From assembly GCA_033964015.1 (NCBI GenBank), contig JAWWUD010000110.1, positions 62,001 through 126,000 on the forward strand: a DNA stretch of 64,000 bases, written 5' to 3'. This DNA comes from Scolanthus callimorphus (taxonomy: Eukaryota > Cnidaria > Anthozoa > Actiniaria > Edwardsiidae). The notes under the pieces were generated by a model. That model searched no databases, had not been told where the DNA came from, and saw only the letters and a list, made by a program, of their open reading frames with translations. Position 1 is the first letter of the stretch, and the number at the start of each line of letters is the position of its first letter. Both the position numbers and the translations under genes were made by a program. This document shows, in pieces, positions 34,670-44,451 of the stretch.

Positions 34670-34865
34670 AGGTAGTCGGAGGAGGAGGAGGTAGTGAGGA
34701 GGAGGAGGAAGTGAGGAGGAGGAGGTAGTGAGGGGGAGTGACTGAGGAGGAGGAGGTAGTGAGGAAGAGGCACTGAGGAGGAGGAGGGACTGAAGAGGAG
34801 GAGGGATTGAGGAGGAGGAGGGACTGAGGAGGAGGAAGTGAGGAGGAGGAGGTAGTAAGGGGGAT
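34670..34865. repeat. GGA-rich repeat tract, copy 1
   Basis: Runs of GAGGAGGAGG with inserts GTAGTGAGG and GGACTGAGG over about 195 bases. The block GGGAGTGACTGAGGAGGAGG (about 34733) is repeated at 43045 in the second tract. Polypurine on the plus strand. Two GTTCC-type elements (34866 and 35071) follow. Confidence 0.9.
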
Positions 34866-35165
34866 CGTTCCCAAAATTTCTGTTCCGCTTACTTTGAAGC
34901 TCTTGAAATAAATCCTACAAGGCATGTGGTTTGTAAAAACTTACTTTTCTGAAGAGTAGTAGCCTACTTTTGGGATGCACTTATATTTCATTGCAAAACA
35001 TCGCAAGGTTAGGGATTGGAGCGCAATTGATTCAAAAAAGGTCCATTGCAGATAGGAACAAGTTGACAGGAACATTTGTTCCTTTTCACCCAAATGAGCA
35101 TAGTCCAGTAACCATTGTCTAAATATAGTCGCATGACTCATCATCGGGTAAGTAATTTGCATACT

Positions 35166-35930
35166 TATAGTTCATTGGTCATTTGAGTTGAACTTCATAC
35201 CAGCCATACACTCCATAAACGCCATATCCGATCATTTGAAAGCAAGAATGCAAAATGTTTCGATATGCTAAACTGGGTGTTTTCTCTCAAAGCCCAGGGT
35301 ATGGGGGATAAAGCGGGTACCACGGGCACAGTTCGATCTGATTAATAAATATTTATAGTTCATTAGTCATTTGAGTTGAACTTCATACCAGCCATACACT
35401 CCATAAACGCCATATCCGATCATTTGAAAGCAAGAATGCAAAATGTTTCGATATGCTAAACTGGGTGTTTTCTCTCAAAGCCCAGGGTATGGGGGATAAA
35501 GCGGGTACCACGGGCACAGTTCGATCTGATTAATAAATATTTATAGTTCATTGGTCATCATGAGTTGAACTTCATACAAGTCATACACTCCATAAACGCC
35601 ATATCCGATCATTTGAAAGCAAAAATGCAAAATGTTTCGATATGCTAAACTGAGTGTTTTCTCTCAAAGCCCAGGGTATGGGGGATAAAGCGGGTACCAC
35701 GGGCACAGTTCGATCTGATTAATAAATATTTATAGTTCATTGGTCATCATGAGTTGAACTTCATACAAGCCATACACTCCATAAACGCCATATCCGATCA
35801 TTTGAAAGCAAAAATGCAAAATGTTTCGATATGCTAAACTGGGTGTTTTCTCTCAAAGCCCAGGGTATGGGGGATAAAGCGGGTACCACGGGCACAGTTC
35901 GATCTGATTAATAAATATTTATAGTTCATT
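35166..35930. repeat. 187-189-bp tandem array, four copies
   Basis: Units start TATAGTTCATTGGTCAT at 35166, 35353, 35542 and 35731 and break off at 35920. Identity between units is above 95% by eye, so amplification is recent. The unit contains GCGGGTACCACGGGC and TTAATAAATA. No gene. Confidence 0.95.
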
Positions 35931-36505
35931 TAATAATAATTTAATAATTTAATGTTTATAAATAATTTATTTTTTTTATTAATAATTTTATTTTTATAAA
36001 ATTATTGTTAAATAATAATAATAAAATTGATGCTGATTATTATTTATTATTATAATAATAATATAATAATAATATATATTAATATATATTATTATTAATA
36101 TTATATAATAATAATAAATTACATTTTCAAATAATAATAATAATAACAATAATAAAAATTATTATTATTATTATTTATTATTATAATAATATATATTATA
36201 ATTGATATTATATAATATTAATTATAATAATTGATATTATATAATAATAATAAATTATAATAATATAATAATAATATATAATATATATTATTATTAATAT
36301 TATATAATAATAATAAATTACATTTTCAAATAATCATAATAATAACAATAATAAAAATTATTATTATTATTATTAATATTATTATTATTTATTATTATTA
36401 TAATATATATTATAATTGACATTATATAATAATAATAAATTACATAATTATTTAAAATTATAATAACAATAACAATATTAATTGATAATTATGTAACATA
36501 AAAAA
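35931..36505. repeat. AT-only tract, TAA/TTA repeats with palindromes
   Basis: About 575 bases of almost pure A/T made of TAATAA, TTATTA and TATATTAT blocks, with nested duplications (for example the block ATTACATTTTCAAATAATAA at 36118 and near 36320). It could be an easily melted origin-like tract or plain microsatellite. Confidence 0.9.
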
Positions 36506-36506
36506 T

Positions 36507-37262
36507 GCATTGACTGTACCCGGTGTACACTTCTTATCCGTTGTAAACGAGGTTTGCGCAAAGAAGTTGTTTAACAGTACAAAATAGAGGAGTAGATGCA
36601 TTTAGAGTGGTCTTGTTTAAACACCAACGTTTACCCAGTTTAAGGCGTGTATAGCGGGTACATATTGACATGAATGACAACTGACTGTACCCGTTGTACA
36701 CGTCTGAACCGTTGTAAACAATGATTACAAACACAAGTTGACTAATAGAGCCTGATCGAGCTATAAATTATGCTGATATTTCTTAGACTGGACACCTGTA
36801 TTTAAAACCAACGTTTACCCAGTTTAAGGCGTGTATAGCGGATACATATTGACATGAATGACAACTGACTGTACCCGTTGTACACGTCTGAACCGTTGTA
36901 AACAATGATTACAAACACAAGTTGAATAATAGAGCCTCATCGAGCTATAATTATGCTGATATTTCTTAGACTGGACACCTGTTTTTAAAACCAGCGTTTA
37001 CCCAGTTTAAGGCGTGTATAGCGGATACATATTGACATGAATGACAACTGACTGTACCCGTTGTACACGTCTGAACCGTTGTAAACAATGATTACAAACA
37101 CAAGTTGACTAATAGAGCCTGATCGAGCTATAAATTATGCTGATATTTCTTAGACTGGACACCTGTTTTTAAAAAGCGGATACATATTGAGATGAATGAT
37201 AGCTGACTGTACCCGGTGTACACGTCTGAACCGTCGTAAACAATGCTTACAATGAAACTTCA
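36507..37262. repeat. 183-184-bp tandem array, five copies
   Basis: CTGACTGTACCCGTTGTACA occurs at about 36509, 36681, 36865, 37048 and 37203. The outer units are divergent or truncated. The unit carries GTACCCGGTGTACAC-type dyads and CGTTTACCCAGTTTAAGGCG. No gene; open frames here are by-products. Confidence 0.92.
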
Positions 37263-37444
37263 ACGGGATTCGAGTCATTGAATATGCATTAATTATTTTT
37301 GAAGGGGTGCTTGTTTGAGCTGAGCCTTAATAGGTCAATCCAAAATCAGTTAACTTGGTTTACTAAGCGTTTATTAAAGCGTTTAGAACGTACATGGCGG
37401 GTACAAATGATCGTCACATGTCCAAATATCCATCTGATGTACTA

Positions 37445-37696
37445 TTAAATGAAAGGGGTCAGTTTGAAAATTGCAGCTTGAAAAGCTTGAAAAGCCGCGA
37501 TTAATGATTTAGGGATATCTATTCTTCGTTCTTTTTGATAAAGCCTCCTAACACCCTGATATTGTAATAGCTCTTTGTTCACTTTTTCAGAGAAATCCTT
37601 TTGTGCGTGTGCAGTCACGGTTGCAAGGGCCAAATCAAACGATCTGAGCGCAAAACAAGCGATTACCCTTTGAAGTTCGCCGGACTCCCTAATCAT
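37445..37696 (-). CDS. Small hypothetical protein
   Basis: About 83 codons from the first ATG (MIRESGELQRVIACF) near 37696. The product would be mixed helical with basic patches (VRRLYQKERRIDIPKSLIAAF). I do not recognise it. It lies in the viral-like cluster, on the same strand as the cyclin-like and recombinase genes, and GTTCC dyads lie upstream near 37735-37765. It could be a gene of the element or chance. Confidence 0.35.
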   Translation of the reverse strand: MIRESGELQRVIACFALRSFDLALATVTAHAQKDFSEKVNKELLQYQGVRRLYQKERRIDIPKSLIAAFQAFQAAIFKLTPFI

Positions 37697-37872
37697 TCCA
37701 CTCAATTAACTATATGACTAAAATATCTATGTCCGTTCCTTTCATCCCATGTCAAAACGGAACAATGTCGACAGTTGCTGTCCATATACCATGACCGGCT
37801 AAAAAGCTAAAACGACAACATACAGTCGTTCCTCTTAAAGGAATGCATCATGAATATTAAGCAGTTTAACCT

Positions 37873-38584
37873 CATAAAAAGGGGTCCTGCAGGAGGCAGG
37901 ACCATTCTACGCCAAAGTTCGGAGGGCGAGGATCATGAAGCCTTCGTCGCAGCTAAACAGCAAGGCGATTCGTGACGCCCTAGAATGCAATGTGGTGGGA
38001 ATAATCAAAAAACAATGTTCGATGGTCTCTTTCAAGTATGTTTGGAGGGTGGAACAGAGTGAAATAATGAAGTAAGTTTTTTAAAGAAACATTCCCCAGT
38101 CCGAGAGCACATCATAATTACAGATTTTTGTTTCCTTTTTTTTTCATCAGGGCTTGGCGCTGGATTTGTGATAAAAAGAAGCGAATGTGACAACAAACTT
38201 GCAGATGTAAAAGATGTTGTCTTCTTTTTCTCCGCAATTAGCTTATCGAAACGGCAACAGAAGAATTCATCGAGTAACGACCAGACAGCCGAAGAGACAG
38301 ATCTCGTTTTATCTCAGTTATCTACACCCGGAAAGCAAATATACCCGGCTATATCTTACTGGGTAGCGTGTAGAACATCTAACGGGGCACCGATCAATCC
38401 ACTCGTCATCCGACAGGCTATGCGCAGTTGTGATGTAGAAGTATACATAACCCCAATCCGCAAGGGCAAGAGAAAAACGGACCACAACCCTAAGTTGGAC
38501 CAACTATGTCAAGCAGTAAAGGACCATAGCAACGGCTGCATGCCGGAGCTGGTCGCCAAATCGTTGCAACAAGCTCAATACTGA
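37873..38584 (+). CDS. Candidate two-exon hypothetical gene
   Basis: A TATA-like CATAAAAAGGGG at 37873 precedes an ATG at 37935 (MKPSSQLNSK). That frame runs to a GTAAGT donor near 38070. A long pyrimidine-rich acceptor (TTTTCATCAG) ends at about 38151 and leads into an open stretch of about 138 codons (38168-38584) with SKRQQKNSSSN and QIYPAISYWVACR. The two parts do not join in the same phase with the simplest splice choice, so either a different splice site is used or they are unrelated. No domain recognised. It reads opposite to its neighbours. Confidence 0.3.
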
Positions 38585-39064
38585 CGTACGATGGCTTCCT
38601 AAAGGATCTGCCGACGCCACCTCGTTCGTGCCCGCGCTTGGATCGCCCACCCAAGACCCCCACCGTCAGCCCACGCCCGATCAGGATTACTCGTTGTCCT
38701 TTCACCCAACCCGTTCCCGCTAGAAAACGCCCAAAGAGCATTGATGGTCAAGCGGAAATTACAAAGTTTTTCAAGAAATCCTAAATGTAAAATGATGTAA
38801 GGAGTGCTTCCCGTCATGAAAAAGGGACAATTTGTGTATAGTTATTGAAACACAAGCCAATTGCTATAGAATGTCTAAGAGTAAATGCTGCTTGTTTGTT
38901 TGTTTGTACACGTTTACTCGAATTATTTGTTCACAGCAGGTGATCAATTTCACAAATATTAAAGGAAAGCAAGTAGCTTACATCATTGTTGTGTTTTAAT
39001 GCCTTAGTTTTAATGCCCATTTCGTAGTTCCGTTTGGATATATAGAGTAAAACATATACTCGAT

Positions 39065-39427
39065 TTAAAGTCCAATCATCTCATAATATTCTAAGGGTCT
39101 CCAATTGACCGATTCTAACACGTGAAGTTCTTGTTCGATAATGTCCTCCCTCGGCACAGGCGTAGAAATGATGTCCATAAATAGGTTATTCCTGGCCATA
39201 TCGCTGTCTTCCAGCCTTACGGCTATGAAAAGGCATGCCAAGATGAGCTCCCTTAAAGTTGACCTTTTCCTGTTAGTAGTTCTGTTCAAATGCCTCCAAA
39301 GCAGACTTTCCGCCAGCATAGCAGTAGATTTTGGAAAGTTCGGGGCGCACATTCCTTGCAAAAATTCTCCCGCAAATTTCAAATCCTTCAGAGATAGCTC
39401 GGGGTGTTTATCTACAATGATATCCAT
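39065..39427 (-). CDS. Cyclin-like protein
   Basis: The 120-residue product matches the second half of a cyclin box: FPKSTAMLAESLLWRHL corresponds to the helix with the LA..LLdRfL pattern, LRELILACLFIAVRLED to the LqLlaiaCLfIAsKlEE pattern, and EDIIEQELHVLESVNWRP to the mE..IL..L.W pattern. Cyclins bind and activate cyclin-dependent kinases. The usual N-terminal helix with the MRxxL motif is absent or encoded in about 20 upstream in-frame codons that lack an ATG. There is no second cyclin fold. The gene lies 210 bases after the recombinase gene on the same strand. A cyclin next to virus-like genes suggests a captured host gene, but a host pseudogene is possible. Confidence 0.65.
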   Translation of the reverse strand: MDIIVDKHPELSLKDLKFAGEFLQGMCAPNFPKSTAMLAESLLWRHLNRTTNRKRSTLRELILACLFIAVRLEDSDMARNNLFMDIISTPVPREDIIEQELHVLESVNWRPLEYYEMIGL

Positions 39428-39636
39428 CTTTAGTGGTCGAGGTTCAACGGGTAAGAGACCTGCCTTGAAATGTCTGCGCGCTTAATAGCGACTCGTCGCC
39501 TTCCCAGAATACTTTGCGCAATCACATAAAGAATGACCGTAGTTCCCAGGCCTTTATTCGACATTTCACTTCTATACTAGAGCGCTTTCTCGTTTGATTG
39601 GTTCATTCCAGTTCTATAGTAGCAGTAAGTTTTTAG

Positions 39637-41415
39637 CTAGCGCTTTTCCCTGCAAAACTTGGCCCCCGCGCGTTTCTTCAGAGAGTCAGAAGATCTTCCT
39701 TTCTGGAAATGAAATTCGGAATCCCTTAGAATGGCTGTCCACTGACCATAGCCGTACCTTTTGAGACCGGCTTTGAGATACTTGTCCTGGGTGAACAGCA
39801 TGGCCTTTTTTCTATTGCATGTACGATCGATGTTGGCCACTTTGAAAGTGCGCTGGCGTGTGAGTCTTGGCATTGTAATGAAATTGCACTCGCGTTCTAC
39901 TGGCAACGCCTCCTCTGCACTTTCGACTTCTTCTGTAGAACCGCTGGACAGATTGTGCACCTCCTGTTCTTGAGAGGAGGCCGACGAGATGTCCGACAGT
40001 CTTGAAATCACATCTTGTTCCAGCTTTGTCCCCTTGTCGCCATGTAGTTTATCCAAGCATTGGCGCGCCTTCGTTGCGACCTCCCGAGATCTTTGCTTTT
40101 GATAATGCACTCTTGCTACAACCGAGCTGTGTTTTTGATCTTCTGAAACTGCGTCTTGCTCTCTTGCGCTAAGCTGGTTGGAACTTGCAGTCTCGACGAT
40201 CTGTCGATAGCGCGTCGGATGAACGTACTTTCCAATGGCATCGAAAACCAATTTGCTCATGAGCTCGCCGAGCTTGTTGTGCTGCCCCCCGTTTCTCGTC
40301 ACTAGCACGTAATCGCAAGCTGGTTTCTGCAGAGGGCGAATATGATTGATATATCCATCCAAAACTCTCATGTTAGTGTCGGTCAAAAGAAGCGAATCAA
40401 ATCCGTATTTCCCTGCAGTTTTGAACATTTTCTGGTCAACGAATCCCCCGTTTGTTTTCGCTGTGCGAACCATGTCAACGGTGAGGTACTGGTACGTCAT
40501 GGGTCGGGATCCTTTTACCTTGATGAACAAGTAGACGGCTAGAAATTTTGTGGCAAACGTTAAATCCCCCGAGCAAACACTACCTGGTTTGTCCCTGCAT
40601 TTCTTGAGCACTTCCTCATATCGAGGAAGGTAGTGAGAGACAACTTCCAGTAGTTCGTCGAGCGATGCCCAGTGACCCTTGGCTTCTAAAACATCGATGT
40701 CAAGATCACTGGTCCACTGCAATCTCATCATCTTCGACACTGTTCTTCGAACTCTTTTCAGGTACGTCTCGGTGACTGACAAACCTCTCGCCACTGTTTC
40801 CGACAACCCTTCGCTTACTTTTCGGAATTGCACTAGCTCCCCAATAGCGTCCAGGTATCCTAAACGTCCAGCATGTCCAAGGCTCCACGTGTCCTGCATC
40901 GTATCAGCAAATTTAAAGAGAAGGTTAGGAGAGCATAAGCTATAGTCGACATTTTTCCAAGTCAGTTCGTCTTCGTCATCACAACAAAATCTGAGAAACT
41001 TAAGGCATTTGCTGACAGTCTGTTGAGCTTTTCGATCGCTCTTGCACCCCCCGCCACTCCCAGTGAGCCAAGAAAGGAATTGTTTAGCAATTGCACCTGA
41101 TGCTTCAAAGGTTGGAATCGATTTGCTTGCGCTGGTGGATTCGGATTTCTTTGCGCTTTCATTACAGTCGTGAACTTGACTAGCCTCAATTTCTGAATTG
41201 CTTGGTTTATGATCAAAATAGAAGAACCAACCGTGCTTTCTAGTTACGTGTTTCCTGCAGCCTCTTTGAGTCCCAAATCCATCGTGATCGCACGCCTGCA
41301 CTGGGCAGGGAAAAAGTCCATCAGATTCATCTTTCTCCAAGTGAAGTCTTTTCGGTTTGGGCAAAGCATTTGCAATTTTAGCCCATTCAACTTGCTTCAA
41401 TTTTTTACTCGACAT
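39637..41415 (-). CDS. C2H2 zinc finger / tyrosine recombinase / SANT-like protein
   Basis: An uninterrupted 592-residue single-exon gene. Residues 37-61 form a C2H2 finger (C37, C42, H56, H61) followed by HGWFFYFDHKP. Residues about 105-270 are helical and could be a core-binding domain. Residues about 290-440 show a tyrosine-recombinase pattern: R304 in GSRPMTY, candidate lysines near 329-336, H399-x-x-R402 in HPTRYRQ, H429 in QKHSS, and Y438 in HYQK. A Ser/Glu-rich linker follows. Residues about 538-585 (FTQDKYLKAGLKRYGYGQWT...) resemble a SANT/Myb-type DNA-binding domain. Such an enzyme would cut and rejoin DNA for integration or excision. A TATATG element lies about 35 bases before the ATG. 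Maverick elements normally carry a DDE integrase, so a recombinase here would be unusual. Confidence 0.75.
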   Translation of the reverse strand: MSSKKLKQVEWAKIANALPKPKRLHLEKDESDGLFPCPVQACDHDGFGTQRGCRKHVTRKHGWFFYFDHKPSNSEIEASQVHDCNESAKKSESTSASKSIPTFEASGAIAKQFLSWLTGSGGGCKSDRKAQQTVSKCLKFLRFCCDDEDELTWKNVDYSLCSPNLLFKFADTMQDTWSLGHAGRLGYLDAIGELVQFRKVSEGLSETVARGLSVTETYLKRVRRTVSKMMRLQWTSDLDIDVLEAKGHWASLDELLEVVSHYLPRYEEVLKKCRDKPGSVCSGDLTFATKFLAVYLFIKVKGSRPMTYQYLTVDMVRTAKTNGGFVDQKMFKTAGKYGFDSLLLTDTNMRVLDGYINHIRPLQKPACDYVLVTRNGGQHNKLGELMSKLVFDAIGKYVHPTRYRQIVETASSNQLSAREQDAVSEDQKHSSVVARVHYQKQRSREVATKARQCLDKLHGDKGTKLEQDVISRLSDISSASSQEQEVHNLSSGSTEEVESAEEALPVERECNFITMPRLTRQRTFKVANIDRTCNRKKAMLFTQDKYLKAGLKRYGYGQWTAILRDSEFHFQKGRSSDSLKKRAGAKFCREKR

Positions 41416-41447
41416 CTTTCTTGGGCGGAGATTAGGCGAGCAATGAA

Positions 41448-41455
41448 CATATACC
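41448..41455 (-). promoter_or_regulatory. TATA-like element of the recombinase gene
   Basis: GGTATATG on the minus strand, about 35-40 bases before the ATG at 41415. Weaker than the other TATA modules of the cluster. Confidence 0.45.
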
Positions 41456-41764
41456 TACCTGACAGTTGTTTGTATACGATCCGTGTGTCCCTAGAGTACG
41501 AAAACCCTTATTGGCCAATAGCAAGGCAAATAAAGTGAGCGTGTTCAAGCTTGCCCTGAACATGTTGTAGCCCCTTTGGGAACTTAACTGTATCTTGTCC
41601 AATAAAAAGACGAAGACGCGCATAATCAAATGAGCGTGCACAAACTTGCCCTAACATGTTTAGGCGGAGTTCTTGCTCAAACCTGCTTAAACCGATCCGA
41701 TCCTATCCTATCTTACGTCAGTTATTGTGGTCTTTATTTTAAAACATTACCCATCGCTTTAAAG

Positions 41765-42875
41765 TATACGGAACACTGTGTTCCCAAATATGCATCAAGG
41801 GAACAAAGCGTTCCTTTTAGATTCGGAACGCTTTGTTCCCAAGATCCATATCTAGGACCAACACGTTCCTTTAGTGAAAAGGACCGATGTGGATCATAGG
41901 AACTCTTTGTTCTTAATAGTTTTGCAGTGGAACAAAATGTTCCTATTGCTAAAGGAACAATATGATCCCGTTTGCTCATATGGGAACAAAGTCTTGCCTT
42001 TTTTAGGGCCACCTTGTTCCTAATTCCTGTTTAATTGGGAATAGCACGTTCCCTATTTTCACGCAAAGGAACTTCGCATTCCCCTTTTGTTAGGTCCAAT
42101 TTGGTCATGGGAACAGAATTCCTGTTTAATTGGGAACAGCACGTTCCCTATTTTCACACAAAGGAACTTCACATTCCCCTTTTGTTAGGTCCAATTTGGT
42201 CATGGGAACAGAATTCCTGTTTAATTGGGAACAGCACGTTCCCTATTTTCACACAAAGGAACTTCACATTCCCCTTTTGTTAGGTCCAATTTGGTCATGG
42301 GAACAGAATTCCTGTTTAATTGGGAACAGCACGTTCCCTATTTTCACACAAAGGAACTTCACATTCCCCTTTTGTTAGGTCCAATTTGGTCATGGGAACA
42401 GAATGTTCCTAATTGGGAGTGCGTTCAGGAACAAAGAGTTCCTGATTGAGCTTGTCAAACTCGGTAAATGGGAACAGGTGTTCCCAATTACCTCAAAGGA
42501 GAACCAATCATCGAGATAGGAACTTAGCAGTTCGGAACTGTTGGTTCCTTAGCGTAGTGAAAAGGAACAATGGTTCACATTTGATTACATTATTGGGAAC
42601 AAAACGTTCCCTTTTTTCAAAAAGGAACGTCATGATTAGGAACGTGAATTCCTAATTGTATATAAAAGGCCCAGCTTATTTCTATGTTTAGGAACAATGC
42701 GTTCCTTTGTTATTACAAAGGACCGTTTGGTTCCTAATCAGTGATACTTTTGTTCCTGTGAACGCAAAATGTGTTCCTATTCGTGGGCATAGGGCTGTTC
42801 TTATATTTAAGAAAAGGAACAATTGTTTGGTTCCTTATTTGATTATAGGAACAAAGGAACAAAAATAGAGGAACG
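41765..42875. repeat. GGAAC...GTTCC dyad array with four 95-bp tandem units
   Basis: More than 25 copies of GGAAC or GTTCC occur in 1.1 kb, many paired as GGAACNNNNNGTTCC-type dyads (GGAACACTGTGTTCC, GGAACAAAGCGTTCC, GGAACAAAACGTTCC). Within it, four 95-base units (about 42028-42400) are nearly identical. The array lies between the leftward recombinase gene and the rightward ATPase gene. Scattered dyads also occur at about 35071 and 37738. It resembles iterons or a multi-site operator of a DNA replicon. Frames across it are repeat by-products. Confidence 0.9.
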
Positions 42876-43039
42876 GACCCCTTTCAATTGACTGATTGTA
42901 GCACTCGTGCAACTCGGTTTTTATCCAAAAAAACGATCAAGTTATCTGCCCTGGAAGCTAACCTAGTTTTAGTCCAAGTTTTACAGCAAACTTCAAAGCA
43001 AGTAAGCAGAATTTCGGGTTTCTCTCATTTTGGGAAACG

Positions 43040-43215
43040 TAAGGGAGTGACTGAGGAGGAGGTAGTGAGGAGGAGGGACTGAGGAGTAGGAGGAGGAGGG
43101 ACTGAGGAGGAGGTAGTGAGGAGGAGGAGATACTGAGGAGGAGGAAGAGGAAATAGCGAGGTGGAGGTAATGAGGAGGGACTAAGGAGGAGGAAGAGAGG
43201 GGACTGAGGAGGAGT
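43040..43215. repeat. GGA-rich repeat tract, copy 2
   Basis: Same sequence type and same orientation as the tract at 34670-34865 (GGGAGTGACTGAGGAGGAGG, then GTAGTGAGGAGGAGGGACTG). It ends just before the TATA box of the ATPase gene. Confidence 0.9.
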
Positions 43216-43224
43216 AAAACGAAA

Positions 43225-43237
43225 GGTATATAAGGAG
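43225..43237 (+). promoter_or_regulatory. TATA module of the ATPase gene
   Basis: GGTATATAAGGAG, about 50 bases before the ATG at 43287. Same core as at 34265, 34626 and 61348. Confidence 0.65.
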
Positions 43238-43286
43238 TAGTAGCAAGATATTCTGGTCATATAACGTTGACCTTTATAGAGAAGAC

Positions 43287-44010
43287 ATGGTACATAACTG
43301 TCCTCAGTGTGGAAAGGAATTTTCCAGAAGTGATAACCTTAAACGCCACAGGCTTTCCCAACACAAAATGACCAACTTTCTTCCAGTGGGTCATGTATTA
43401 AGCAAGTCCTCTGATTGCGGTCCCTTTCAACTCCAGCATCCTTTTACCTGTATGGTCGCGGGAATGACCGGAAGTGGAGAAACCCAGAAACTACTAGAGC
43501 ATGGACAAAAAACAATCTCACCCCCACCCCAACGCATAGTTTGGTGCTATGCTCAGTGGCAACCAGCCTACACCGCTTTAGCCATGTCTATGCCACAAAT
43601 AGAATTCGTAAAAGGAATTCCAAGTAACATTGAGCAAGACTCATACTTTGACGTGCATATGCGGAATCTCATTGTCATTGACGATCAGATGATTGAAACT
43701 GGGAATGACAACAGGATTGCAAACTTATTCACAAAGGGATCGCATCACAGAAATCTGTCAGTGATTTATATCCTACAAAACCTATTTCATCAAGGGAAAG
43801 TCAATCGAAACATATCCTTAAACAGCCACTACTTGGTCCTATTCAAGAACCCAAGAGAGCATTGCAAGTGATGACGTTGGCCAAACAAATTTATCCACGC
43901 AACACGCATTACTTTCTTGACAAGTATGAAGAGGCCGTCAGGAAACCTTTTGGCTACCTGTTTGTTGACTTAAAACCAGCAACCAACGACAACTGCAGAC
44001 TGACAGGGCT
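43287..44010 (+). pseudogene. Maverick/Polinton-type packaging ATPase (A32-like), decayed
   Basis: The product starts with a C2H2 finger (C5, C8, H21, H26; MVHNCPQCGKEFSRSDNLKR) and continues into an FtsK/HerA-type ATPase similar to the packaging ATPases of Maverick/Polinton and related viruses. The P-loop reads GMTGSGET (59-66), so the essential lysine is replaced by glutamate. A Walker B-like LIVIDDQM and a YILQNLF block follow. The frame ends at a TGA at about 43869, but homology continues in another frame from 43862 (MTLAKQIYPRN... to KPFGYLFVDLKPAT), so there is a single frame break. Similarity ends near 44010. It is dead as an ATPase and as a reading frame. Confidence 0.8.
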
Positions 44011-44149
44011 GAATAACATCTACGCATGCGCGAAACCCTATGGTGTTTTGAACTTTTTACGGTATTCTGGAAATCAACAAGTGTTTGTTGGGGTGAAAAT
44101 TACTTTTCCCTGGATTTTCAACCTTTTATCCTGTTTTCTGGTATGATTT

Positions 44150-44450
44150 GACCGTCTTAGTTTAGGATTGCAATCAAGAACTGGGTTAGCCATGAAATAT
44201 TTAGCAAAATAACCCAAAAAACTTCAAAATGCTGTCAAATCACGGACGTCCAAGTGCCAAAATGGCGTCCCCCGAGACGAAACTTATTCAACCGAGATGC
44301 GCGAATATGGCTTATGCAGCTGATCATCAAGTGCTGGAAGCACAGAAACACGTCGAAGGTATGCACAAAGGTCACCTAATTCTGTAAAAGTAAAAGTATC
44401 CCAATATTTTTTTTGGGAATGGCAATTTAATAGTATTGCAACTCGTTGGA
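44150..44450. other. Unassigned DNA
   Basis: No gene recognised after the end of the ATPase homology. Confidence 0.4.
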
Positions 44451-44451
44451 T

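Noticed and set aside
34626..34925. Pro/Ser/Leu-rich protein on the minus strand
   Set aside because: It is the complement of the GGA repeat tract and has no gene features beyond composition; the same holds for 42958-43260.
35166..37262. Possible CRISPR array
   Set aside because: Units of 184-189 bp are repeated as a whole with no short repeat alternating with unique spacers; the context is eukaryotic.
39141..39485. Plus-strand protein of 114 residues
   Set aside because: Antisense to the cyclin-like gene; no domain of its own.
42035..42449. Three overlapping proteins of about 80 residues sharing one sequence
   Set aside because: They are the same 95-bp tandem unit read from successive ATGs.
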